Assembly: GCA_016795105.1 (NCBI GenBank)
Contig: JAEUIH010000003.1
Location: 62,001 to 126,000 of the forward strand
Length of the DNA: 64,000 bases
Source of the DNA: Planctomyces sp.
GTDB lineage: Bacteria > Planctomycetota > Planctomycetia > Planctomycetales > Planctomycetaceae
Direction of reading: 5' to 3'
The notes below the pieces were generated by a model. It saw only the letters and a program-made list of their open reading frames with translations. It ran no database searches and was not told where the DNA came from. A program made the translations under genes and the position numbers. Shown piece after piece: positions 49,601-56,733 of this stretch (position 1 is its first letter; every line of letters starts with the position of its first letter).

Positions 49601-49703
49601 ACATATCCAGTTGATTGCCGTTTGCATAACGCCTGATGAGGCTGTCAGCCGCAGCGGGAAGCAGCGGGGCGTTCCAGTCAACGAATTCACGCACAACAGG
49701 CAT
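46668..49703 (-). CDS. AddB/RexB-like PD-(D/E)XK nuclease
   Basis: About 1011 residues. ATG 49703 is preferred because GGAG lies 9 bp upstream; ATG 49721 gives six more residues. The protein is UvrD-fold-like in its first 600 residues, with remnants of helicase-type blocks (VVVNGQRAARRLLEIL; GFNEGNIPESS, like AddB), and ends in a PD-(D/E)XK nuclease: VSVTAFREYINCPYRYFLNR-like entry (here ISVTAFREYINCPYRYFL), GRIDRID and the VLDYKTSD core with the catalytic Asp-Lys. The AddB iron-sulfur cysteine set is not evident. No AddA partner is adjacent. It may act in double-strand break repair. Confidence 0.85.
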   Translation of the reverse strand: MPVVREFVDWNAPLLPAAADSLIRRYANGNQLDMSNVRVVVNGQRAARRLLEILVQKAQSRWPSLIPPRFSTQQQFPEVLYPRKKQLADDLTQLLVWRKALTSIQPRFLKDALPHLPDDEAVPAWMALCETLRRQHNELASESMNFDDLSKKLSKAGNLPEAARWEALNRIQKSYLNHMDTLDLWDKQAARLFAVRNSECRTNEDIILVGTMDLDQIVRQMIVQVADRVTVMIHAPLSEASRFDEYGCMIPEHWTSQLLNIPFEETRIADNPTDQARHVLHELAALNGQFRADDITLGIADEDFISTLQQALEDGSVKSRWQIGMPVSRSRPWKLLHAICQHLNSARNGLPGDFDSLADLVRHPDAVDWISIRLAGISPHYNGLDWITELDLYQSDHLQTTPGIMLGEPSRKKTVTDVLFIVNQLLELLLPPGTLLAVPEKMAPEKTTPTKNKTKAAAARQKQLNFGDGESDASFSLVGQLGKKRPLSQWVSGCIRVLSALYHGRPIQPDSLPDRGLQHCITSILDLMESLRRVPDPVIPRCSAAQAIQLVLSQIASKSVPPDDDPEAIDILHWSDLTMDDAPVLILTGFNEGNIPESSTSDVFLPNSFRSSLGLTDNDRKLARDICAMTAIRHSRKKVVLIAGKTDVKGNPQTPSRLWFSAEPKSLAERVRRFYGSNSSKEFSIDTDTSETAASLDSLNRRGHRRLSGFTVPEPKLVRPRKVPVEISVTAFREYINCPYRYFLNRELRLRSVDNQVRELSGAAFGNLIHDVLKSFGESKHRDSSSASKIEAYLLKELEVQASKHFGHLQSATIAVQLKMAEDRLVEFSKWQAETSAEGWRIHSIEINGRCDGLSDLKKRRYALVGRIDRIDQWKDSELFRVLDYKTSDSPQEPHKSHKQGEQWIDLQLPLYRTLVREAGITGKLQLGYIHLPGDLSKVGPSMAEWTDQELDEADRFSREIATDIIDLKIDRVEPGDPAMPSDFAAICQETVIDRNIPWLSSNDASSADLQ

Positions 49704-49817
49704 TACCGGATTCTCCGGCATCAGGAGGAGACCGGCGGACTGCCGTCTTTTTGAGGATCACCTGATGCTGGCTGAATCTTAGCGAATCAGAGCAGTCGTT
49801 CGAAACGTGATCGACGA

Positions 49818-52800
49818 TTACCAGGCGACATCGTTTCTGGCGTGAACTCGTTCTGAGATCTCGGCAACTCGAGGGCGATGGCTGGTCAGGGTTTCGAGAA
49901 TCCACGGAATCGGGATGGATTCGAGTTCGCAGTAGACAGAAACATCTGACGTTTGCATCGGCTGTGTAGCGACGCATGGACCAAATTCTGCTTCCAAGCG
50001 GGATTTCCACGCTGCCGGGTCTGTGGCTTTGGGCAGAATCGCGAGAACTCGGCGGCTGCCCCCCACATTGCGGATCACGGGATGAGCATTCGCGGGAAAC
50101 GATTGAGCGGCCGGCGTTGTGTTGTTTGCGGAGTCTGTCTGATCTTTGTCAAGAAGGAAGTTCATCGCATCAGCTGAGAGCGTCGCGATCGTCTGTTTGC
50201 CGGTTGACGGATTCTTCGTCAGTGTCGAGAGTTTGAAATGTCCATGTTGAGTAATCCACGATTCAAACGATTCGAGGGTTGCGTCCGGGATGACGACATC
50301 CGCGGGAATTTCGGTGCTGAGTCCGCTGACGAGATCTCGAAGCAGTTTTCGACAGTGTGCGAGTGTTTCTCGTTCATGTCGTTCGAGATGATCCTTCAGT
50401 GCCGTGAGATGTGCAATCACGCACTGCGCGACGGTCTGACAAAGCAGCAGCATGCAGTACTGTCGGGTGAAGGACCGAGCGACATTGAGATCTCTGATGT
50501 CGTGTTCAGAGTTGTCTTCGGAGCCGATTTCTCCGCAGATCCGGGAAAACGCTTCCTGGACATCTTCTTTTTGGTCCTGGCAGGCCACGAGTGCCTGCTC
50601 AACAGCCTGGCGACAGGTTGTGAGCGTAATAGTTGCGGAATACAGACGACCGTGATCGTCGAGATCAGCTGTGAGCTGGCGGCTCAGCAGAGACAGTGAA
50701 TTCTGAAGTCTGGCGGCAAGTTCCTGCCTCACGGACTGAGCGATTCTTGCAACAGATTCAACAGAAGTTCCCTGAGCCGATGCGTCAGCACTGATTGTGT
50801 TTGTGAGGAGTTCCATCAGCAGATCAAGATCATTGAATTGATCGGCATTCTTTGTGATCCGATTCCATAGATCGGCAGAGTATTGTTCGATTCGTCGCCC
50901 GGTATCACCACGGAGCATAGCCGGAATGAGTTCAGCAGTGCGAACTTCGGAAATGTGCATAGAGTCCAGAAGTACTCGAAGCGATTCCTCGGACTTGACC
51001 GGGAGCTTTGCGTTGGCGGACTGCAGCATATCCAGCCAGCGTTTGACGGTCCGGAAAGTGAGCGAATCAGCCTTCTGGATTGCATCGGCCCAGAGTTCTC
51101 CCTGAATTGCGGCGTGTCCGAAGGTGCGGATGGATGTCTCCGCGGGAGCTTCATCATTATCTTTCTGCAGTTTTCTCCATGTTTCAAATTGTCGGCGAAC
51201 TTCGGTTGCACACCACAGATGCAGATATTCAGCGACATCTTCAACTCGATGCGAATATGCTGAATTCGTCAGGTCATCTCCCAGATGAACAAACATTGTC
51301 GAATCAAACGGACCACAGGGTTGTCCGGGAACGGGCGCGGGAATTCCGGATGGCGTTGCGTTGCCGGGCAGCGAGTAATAAAGGAGTTCTTTGAGGAAGC
51401 TGGCGGCGTTTGCGTCGTGCGTATCTGAATGCTGTTGACCGACGCTGGTTGAATGGACCAGCATTGCTGAAACATTCATTCTGCGAAAGGAGGTGAATCC
51501 GGACAAGCCTCGAACTGTATACGCGATATCCATCAGGCATCCGCTTGAGGTACCACCAGAGACAGACCCAATCAGGCAGATGTCGAGGTTATCGTGAGAA
51601 ACCGGGCCGCCGATGACGGTTGTGGACGCTGCGATGGACTCCGGGAGCCCGATACGGGTCAGTACCGACTTTATGGAGCTGCGAATTTTCGCCTGGTGGT
51701 CAATGTACGCGAGGCGTCCGAGAGGCCGCATACCTTCAACGTGTCCATTGCGGGGAATGTTGAAGAGCCAGCGGCGACTGATCCATGAGAGATGCTCTGA
51801 AGCGGACTTGCGATAATCGTGAGTAGATCTGAGCGGGATCGGGACGGTCGTGACGGGCAGGGTTGCAGATGCCCCGGAATCTGATCGAAGAACAGCGTTG
51901 AGTGGATCCTTGTCGGAGTCAATATAGACGAAGCCGAAAGATGGAACATCGCTGGTTCCAAACTGTTCAGCAAGTTTTGAACGCAGTGCTTCGGCGATTC
52001 GAATACCCAGTCCACCGACGGCAACGAACAGAGTCGGACGGTATTCAGCAGCGATCAGGAGATCGGGAGGTGACAGCGGAGCCGCGTTGCGCACGTGCGG
52101 GACACCCGCATGGAGTGCCTGGTTTGGGCTCAATACCTGTGTCAGTCCGGAGGATTCCGAGTGACCCTTCTGAGTTCGTTTCGGGGTGTTTGAATGGACT
52201 GGACGTCTGCGGGACAGTTCATCAATAAACTGTCGGCATCCGGGAAATCGCGACGATGGATTTTTTGAAAGTGCTCTGGAAACGACCCCTCGTTCTGTAG
52301 GACTCAGAGGCGTCAGGTCAGGAGTGCTTTTGAGGTGTTGTGCAGTAAGTTGCGCGGCGGTTCTGCCACTGAACGGCGAGGTGCCGGTGAGCAGGATCTG
52401 ATAGACGATTGCCAGGCTGTATTGATCACTGGTGCGGGACGGATTGCCTTCAAACAGTTCGGGAGGCGAATAGAGAGGTGTAAATCCGCGAACGATGGAA
52501 GCGGCTGCAGTATTGCCAATGTGCTTTGCGAGCCCGAAGTCTCCGACTTTAACGTGGTTTCCCTGAATGAGCAGGTTTTCGGGCTTAATGTCGAGATGCT
52601 GAAGTCCATGATGTTGAGTCATGAAATCCAGGGCATCGGCAGCATCCCGAAGATATCCCAGCAGTTCATCGCGAGGAATGCCACGGGCTCCTGCCGCAAC
52701 ACACTGCTGAAAGCGTTTATCGAGGCTGCTGTCGGCAAGTTCGGTGACGACGATCAGCCGGTCCTCAATGATTTCGATACGTTCGATGCTCAGCAGGAAC

Positions 52801-53057
52801 GGGTGGCGAAGTTCTCGCATGTGCTGCAGAGACTTGAGTTCGGTTTCCGCCTGGGGTCCGTTCATGGCGCCGAACAGGATTTTGACAGCTTTACGAAATC
52901 CACCGGGGCCGATAGCGCTCCAGACTTCGCCGTATCCTCCAAGCCCCACACGTTCTACCAACTGGTAGCCCGCCACATCCTTGATGTGGTTCATGATCGA
53001 GGGCTGCGGAGCAGACTCGCCGATCACTGAGGTTGTGATAACTTCTGACTTGCTCAT
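49818..53057 (-). CDS. Ser/Thr protein kinase fused to tubulin-like (Tubulin_2) domain
   Basis: 1079 residues in one chain. The kinase (about 30-283) has a G-loop GLGGYGEVW (39-46), VAIK-type Lys59 in RKAVKIL, HLDIKPEN with Asp156, DFG at 173-175 and SPPE at 198-200; Leu replaces Arg of HRD. A linker of about 55 residues follows. From about 342 a tubulin/FtsZ-like domain starts: LFVAVGGLGIRIAEALR for the nucleotide end, FVYIDSD and the signature-like GSVSGGTSSG at 497-506. The remaining about 500 residues are helical and unassigned. It overlaps the AAA gene by ATGA. No transmembrane helix is seen. Family naming from motif recognition only. Confidence 0.85.
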   Translation of the reverse strand: MSKSEVITTSVIGESAPQPSIMNHIKDVAGYQLVERVGLGGYGEVWSAIGPGGFRKAVKILFGAMNGPQAETELKSLQHMRELRHPFLLSIERIEIIEDRLIVVTELADSSLDKRFQQCVAAGARGIPRDELLGYLRDAADALDFMTQHHGLQHLDIKPENLLIQGNHVKVGDFGLAKHIGNTAAASIVRGFTPLYSPPELFEGNPSRTSDQYSLAIVYQILLTGTSPFSGRTAAQLTAQHLKSTPDLTPLSPTERGVVSRALSKNPSSRFPGCRQFIDELSRRRPVHSNTPKRTQKGHSESSGLTQVLSPNQALHAGVPHVRNAAPLSPPDLLIAAEYRPTLFVAVGGLGIRIAEALRSKLAEQFGTSDVPSFGFVYIDSDKDPLNAVLRSDSGASATLPVTTVPIPLRSTHDYRKSASEHLSWISRRWLFNIPRNGHVEGMRPLGRLAYIDHQAKIRSSIKSVLTRIGLPESIAASTTVIGGPVSHDNLDICLIGSVSGGTSSGCLMDIAYTVRGLSGFTSFRRMNVSAMLVHSTSVGQQHSDTHDANAASFLKELLYYSLPGNATPSGIPAPVPGQPCGPFDSTMFVHLGDDLTNSAYSHRVEDVAEYLHLWCATEVRRQFETWRKLQKDNDEAPAETSIRTFGHAAIQGELWADAIQKADSLTFRTVKRWLDMLQSANAKLPVKSEESLRVLLDSMHISEVRTAELIPAMLRGDTGRRIEQYSADLWNRITKNADQFNDLDLLMELLTNTISADASAQGTSVESVARIAQSVRQELAARLQNSLSLLSRQLTADLDDHGRLYSATITLTTCRQAVEQALVACQDQKEDVQEAFSRICGEIGSEDNSEHDIRDLNVARSFTRQYCMLLLCQTVAQCVIAHLTALKDHLERHERETLAHCRKLLRDLVSGLSTEIPADVVIPDATLESFESWITQHGHFKLSTLTKNPSTGKQTIATLSADAMNFLLDKDQTDSANNTTPAAQSFPANAHPVIRNVGGSRRVLAILPKATDPAAWKSRLEAEFGPCVATQPMQTSDVSVYCELESIPIPWILETLTSHRPRVAEISERVHARNDVAW

Positions 53058-54385
53058 ACGTCGTCCTTTGTACGAACACGAGTAAAGAAACAGCCAGAGA
53101 TGGCGTCAAAATACTGGGGCAGCATTTCGAAGGGGAAATCGTGATAGGTGCAGTAGTTGCGGACTTGCAGGAGCAGGTCGCGAGCATGACAGCGTCGGAG
53201 TGCTCTTCCTGATGGTCGATAATAAGTGGCCAGCAGGTATTCAACGGATTCCGGATCATAGACGCAGCCGAGTCTTTCGGCCGCGATCTGGAACAGTCGC
53301 TGAAATTCTCGCTCGTCCGGATCTTTCACTTCAATTCGATAGGGAATTCGTCGCAGAAATGCTTCATCGACGAGTGCTGCGGGATCGAGGTTTGTTGAAA
53401 AGATGATCATCTGCTCAAACGGAACCTGAATTTTCTTTCCGGTTGAAAGCGTCAGAAAGTCATGTCGGTTTTCGAGCGGGATGATCCACCGGTTAAGGAG
53501 ATCTTCCGGAGAGATCCGCTGTCGACCGAAGTCGTCAATCAGCAGACATCCGCAGTTGCTCTTCATCTGAAGTGGCGCTTCGCTGAGATTGGTCACAGGA
53601 TCGTGGCGAATCTCGAGGTTGCTCATTGTCAGTTCACCGCCGACGACCACAGTCGGGCGACGGACTCGCACCCAGCGACGATCGAAAGTGCTGCCTTCAC
53701 CGGGCTGCTCTCCCTGCTGATGATATGCAGGATCGAACAGGGTGATAATTTCACGTCCATCCATGACTGCATAAGGCAGCCAGACTTCCTGGCCAAAACA
53801 GCTTGTGATTCGATGGGCCAGTGTTGATTTGCCGTTTCCGGGAGCTCCGTAGAGGAACATGCCGCTGCCGGAATTTACGGCGGGCCCGATCATATCGAAA
53901 AGGTCGTCGTTGACCGAAACATTATAAAAGGCGTCCTGCAGTTCTGTGCGGCGAATTGGTTCATCACCGATTGCCTGCGCTTCGACAGAAATGACATAGT
54001 CCATCAGCGGGACTGGAGCAGGGCCGGTATATGCACATTCACTGTGAAACGTTTGTGCCCGCTTGCGGCCTTCTTCTGTCAGGCCATAGACATAGTCGTT
54101 GAGACTTGCGCTTCCACAGTGGGTGACGAGTCTGCGAGCGCGGAGTCGCTCCATCAGAAGTTCCACTATACGGAACGAGATGCAGATTTCCGTCGCGAGT
54201 GATCGGCCCGTGAGATTGCCGGCCGAAAGCAGGATTCGGCAAAGTTGAGCTTCGAGGAACGGTTCTGAGAGCCCGAGTTCCTGAATGCTCTTAGGGTCCG
54301 ATGGCCAGAAGTTGTCCCCTGCCAGCAGCGCGTTCAGCAATGCGGCATCGGTGCCCTGCGATTGACCTTGACGTGCCAGTTGCAT
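53054..54385 (-). CDS. AAA ATPase with N-terminal winged-helix-like region
   Basis: 443 residues. The first about 120 look like a winged-helix domain (VELLMERLRARRLVTHCG, YGLTEEGRKRAQTF). An AAA core follows: Walker A GAPGNGKST (180-188), Walker B LLIDDFG (281-287, DD where DE is usual), sensor-1 IIFSTN (Asn332) and arginine-finger candidates in FLRRIPYR. The C-terminal lid is at 360-440. It lies 6 bp after the FHA-EAL gene and overlaps the kinase-tubulin gene by 4 bp, so all three are one transcript. Likely a remodelling or motor ATPase in that pathway. Confidence 0.88.
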   Translation of the reverse strand: MQLARQGQSQGTDAALLNALLAGDNFWPSDPKSIQELGLSEPFLEAQLCRILLSAGNLTGRSLATEICISFRIVELLMERLRARRLVTHCGSASLNDYVYGLTEEGRKRAQTFHSECAYTGPAPVPLMDYVISVEAQAIGDEPIRRTELQDAFYNVSVNDDLFDMIGPAVNSGSGMFLYGAPGNGKSTLAHRITSCFGQEVWLPYAVMDGREIITLFDPAYHQQGEQPGEGSTFDRRWVRVRRPTVVVGGELTMSNLEIRHDPVTNLSEAPLQMKSNCGCLLIDDFGRQRISPEDLLNRWIIPLENRHDFLTLSTGKKIQVPFEQMIIFSTNLDPAALVDEAFLRRIPYRIEVKDPDEREFQRLFQIAAERLGCVYDPESVEYLLATYYRPSGRALRRCHARDLLLQVRNYCTYHDFPFEMLPQYFDAISGCFFTRVRTKDDV

Positions 54386-54391
54386 GATAAA

Positions 54392-55546
54392 TCACTTTGT
54401 CTTGTCGTCGGCGGTCCAGTGTGAAACGGGTTCGGCACGACCGAAGAGGTAACCCTGCGCGAGCTCAAAGCCGAGCTCATGGCAGATTGCTGCCTCTTCT
54501 GCTGTCTCAACACCTTCGGCAAGAGGTGCGACATTCAGATCGCGGACCAGCCTTAACAGAGACTGGATGGTGTTTTTCTGCTGAACTGATGCGAACGTCA
54601 GTCCATTGATAAATTTCAGGTCGAATTTCAGGACATCCGGCGGAACATCAAACAGTTCCTTCAGGCGAGCCTGTCCGGAGCCAAAGTCATCATAGGCCAG
54701 TTCCATGCCAAGATCGGCGACGGCGGCCTTAAGCTCACTCAAATATGCAATCGAAGCCACGGCAGCTTCATGAACCTCGATTACGATCTGTGCCTGAGGG
54801 TATTCGCGGCGAAGATTCGCGAGCGATTTAATCAGCTGGAAATCCTGAAGTTCCACCGGATGTGTATTGAGATAGAACTTCATATCGAGGCCCAGTGCTT
54901 CACCAACTCTCAGGCCTTCAGAACGACAAACGCTGCTGAGTTCCGCCTCAGATGTTCGCTGTGCAGCGACCTTGAACATCCGTTCCGGCGTTTCAAGGCC
55001 AACCAGGAAGCTCCGTGACAGCACTTCGAAGCCAATTCGTGAATGATCATCAAGCCGTACAATTGGCTGAAAGAACGGGCGAAGCCCGGGGCGTTTGAGG
55101 AGTTTATCGAACTGCAGCTGGGCAATTGCTTCTGCAGATACATCGGCAGTGACCGTGGCTGTTGAACCAAATTCAGCGGCCCGATGCAGTGTGAACATCA
55201 CGCTGCCAATGTGAATAACATCGCCATTCTTGAGCCCAGTCAGATTCTGTATCCGACGACCGTTCAGAAGTGTTCCATTTGTGCTGTTTAAATCTCGAAT
55301 AAACAGATCCTGATTTACAAGCACAAGTTCCGCGTGTCGACCTGAAACCGTTGGATCTGCGACCGTCAAATGACTTGAAGGATGTCGGCCAATCAGAAAT
55401 GAAGGCGATGAAACGACTACACGCTTGAGGGAATCCGAATCACACGACTGTCGCATCAGTATCCATGCCTCAGGCATGTCTGTTGCTAAAGTCTCTGCGT
55501 TCGGTCCACCGGTTGCTGGTCGAAAGTTGGAATCAGCCACGGCCAT
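54392..55546 (-). CDS. FHA-domain and EAL-domain protein
   Basis: 384 residues. An FHA domain (about 45-120) carries GRHPSSHL, SGRHAEL and LNSTNGTLLNG, which bind phosphothreonine. An EAL domain (about 150-375) follows: ExLxR motif in FEVLSR (Glu174), Asn227 in LNTHP, Glu257, DDFGSG (286-291), Lys307, AEGVET (343-348) and Gln364. All metal and catalytic positions appear present, so c-di-GMP hydrolysis is plausible. First gene of the AAA/kinase-tubulin operon. The FHA domain suggests that it reads the phosphorylation state set by the kinase downstream. Confidence 0.9.
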   Translation of the reverse strand: MAVADSNFRPATGGPNAETLATDMPEAWILMRQSCDSDSLKRVVVSSPSFLIGRHPSSHLTVADPTVSGRHAELVLVNQDLFIRDLNSTNGTLLNGRRIQNLTGLKNGDVIHIGSVMFTLHRAAEFGSTATVTADVSAEAIAQLQFDKLLKRPGLRPFFQPIVRLDDHSRIGFEVLSRSFLVGLETPERMFKVAAQRTSEAELSSVCRSEGLRVGEALGLDMKFYLNTHPVELQDFQLIKSLANLRREYPQAQIVIEVHEAAVASIAYLSELKAAVADLGMELAYDDFGSGQARLKELFDVPPDVLKFDLKFINGLTFASVQQKNTIQSLLRLVRDLNVAPLAEGVETAEEAAICHELGFELAQGYLFGRAEPVSHWTADDKTK

Positions 55547-55943
55547 TCCGCATCATCTCCGATTCGTCTTCTTCAGAACTCCTGGGGAGCTCAATTGCTC
55601 CACCATGACTCACATCAGAAACGTAGTCCAAAAACCACACAGTCCGGGGAACATCCGGCAACTTCTGTTGCTGCACACAGCCCGGTCGTATGGGTTGAGC
55701 CGTTTTTGCATGGATGAGTCAGCAGGTTCTGCGTGATGTGCCTGATTTCCTGATGCCACGGATTTCGCCGACAGGCATTCTTTTCCCCAATGGGGGAAAG
55801 ACTCCAGGGTTACCGACACACTTAATCAACGAAAGCCGAGACCCGGTTTCGGCCGATAACGAATATGGATGTCTGACAAATCGAGTACTTCGCAGATGCG
55901 CTCGATGTTCTGTTCCGTCACCCTATGCTCCGAAGCAAAAGCT
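55547..55943. other. Divergent intergenic region between FHA-EAL operon and small acidic protein
   Basis: About 400 bp without a gene. It contains a C-rich/G-rich hairpin (TTTCCCC/GGGGAAA, 55782-55799) and a smaller GCCGA/TCGGC stem around 55840. The promoter of the three-gene operon must lie here; no consensus boxes were clear. Confidence 0.4.
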
Positions 55944-56141
55944 ATGACAGACCACGAAGAATACGAAGAAATCAGCAGCGAAGAAGTAGACCGTGTTGTG
56001 GAAGCTCTGGACCACCTGATCGAGCTGGTGCAGAGCGAAAATATCAAACACTACCTGGAAGAAGCAGCTTCCAGCATTTACTACCTCGTCTACGAAGACG
56101 AATCCGAAGACAGTGGTGCAACACTTGATCATGCCGCATAA
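55944..56141 (+). CDS. Small acidic protein, unknown function
   Basis: 65 residues from ATG 55944; the frame extends upstream to 55869 without good start. Very acidic at both ends (TDHEEYEEISSEEVDRV; YEDESEDSG), with a central helix HLIELVQSENIKHYLEEAASSIYYLVY. No family recognised, but composition, position before a strong terminator and absence of any competing frame make it a likely gene. It might be a small regulatory or chaperone-like protein. Confidence 0.6.
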   Translation: MTDHEEYEEISSEEVDRVVEALDHLIELVQSENIKHYLEEAASSIYYLVYEDESEDSGATLDHAA

Positions 56142-56195
56142 ACACCGGCTGCATCGCCAATTCAACTGTGCATAAGTACAGTTTTCGATAATCTC

Positions 56196-56238
56196 AAAAG
56201 CCTGAGTGATTGAATTTAGTTCGATTACTCAGGCTTTT
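56196..56238 (+). terminator. Rho-independent terminator
   Basis: Stem AAAAGCCTGAGTGAT / ATTACTCAGGCTTTT (one mismatch) with a 13-nt loop and the T-run TTTTT following. It lies 55 bp after the small acidic protein. Strong intrinsic terminator. Confidence 0.9.
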
Positions 56239-56404
56239 TCTGTTTTCGTAACTCTGCTGGTTGGAGGGACTTGAGGAGAATTTCCAATTTTGATGCTAAA
56301 TTTGCCAGATTGGTGTCCGGAATCCGGGACCTGCTGCGATTGAAACAAGTGGAGGGTTTTGAAGGGTCTCAGAATCAAAGAAATCCTCCTTTGACTGTCG
56401 GCTC

Positions 56405-56498
56405 ACGCGGCAACGTCAGAAGAATTTTGATTACTGTTGACTTCGCACCCTAAGGCAGACTTCAGCTTACAGTGTCAAATTCCTTCACGTTGCCGCGT
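56405..56498 (+). ncRNA. Candidate structured RNA / long hairpin ending in T-run
   Basis: Arms of about 30 bp: perfect base ACGCGGCAACGT (56405-56416) with ACGTTGCCGCGT (56487-56498), extended by AGAAGAATTTTGATTACTGT against ACAGTGTCAAATTCCTT with small bulges. The apical loop is about 30 nt. TTTTTATTT follows directly. It may be an sRNA, a processed hairpin or an attenuator; direction plus is inferred from the T-run. Confidence 0.5.
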
Positions 56499-56566
56499 TT
56501 TTATTTGTTGAAATCAAATGAGGAGGCCTGGAAGTCACCAAATTGAGGTGGCTGACCGACCTTTCT

Positions 56567-56594
56567 TTGCTGTTGACGGTCATCTCTCTATACT
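56567..56594 (+). promoter_or_regulatory. Candidate aspS promoter
   Basis: -35 TTGCTG at 56567-56572, 16-bp spacer, -10 TATACT at 56589-56594. Predicted transcription start near 56600 lies at the base of the 56596-56659 hairpin. Confidence 0.4.
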
Positions 56595-56595
56595 G

Positions 56596-56659
56596 CCCGC
56601 TCAACGGCGTTCTGTCTTTCGACGGAAGGCAAGTCGTTCGCCGTCGTTGAAACAGCGGG
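56596..56659 (+). promoter_or_regulatory. 5' leader hairpin of aspS
   Basis: Paired segments CCCGCT/AGCGGG, CAACG/CGTTG and GCG/CGC (56596-56609 with 56639-56659) with small bulges. It would form at the very 5' end of the aspS mRNA and may protect it or regulate translation. No known riboswitch class recognised. Confidence 0.4.
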
Positions 56660-56733
56660 TAGAGACCAATTCCAGGCGATTCCCGGCTGACTTATTTTGA
56701 CTTACAGGCAGCCTTCCGCGGACTTGAACACTC

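Larger units (their letters stand above)
56242..56733. other. Non-coding structured region upstream of aspS
   Basis: 490 bp without a credible gene. A 94-bp hairpin (56405-56498) ends in a T-run; a second hairpin (56596-56659) coincides with a candidate transcription start. A short open frame at 56518-56700 has no recognisable features. Confidence 0.5.

Noticed and set aside
39870-53057. Identical MSKSEV N-termini of nitrilase and kinase-tubulin proteins
   Set aside because: The similarity stops after six residues and the DNA upstream differs, so chance is the simplest reading.
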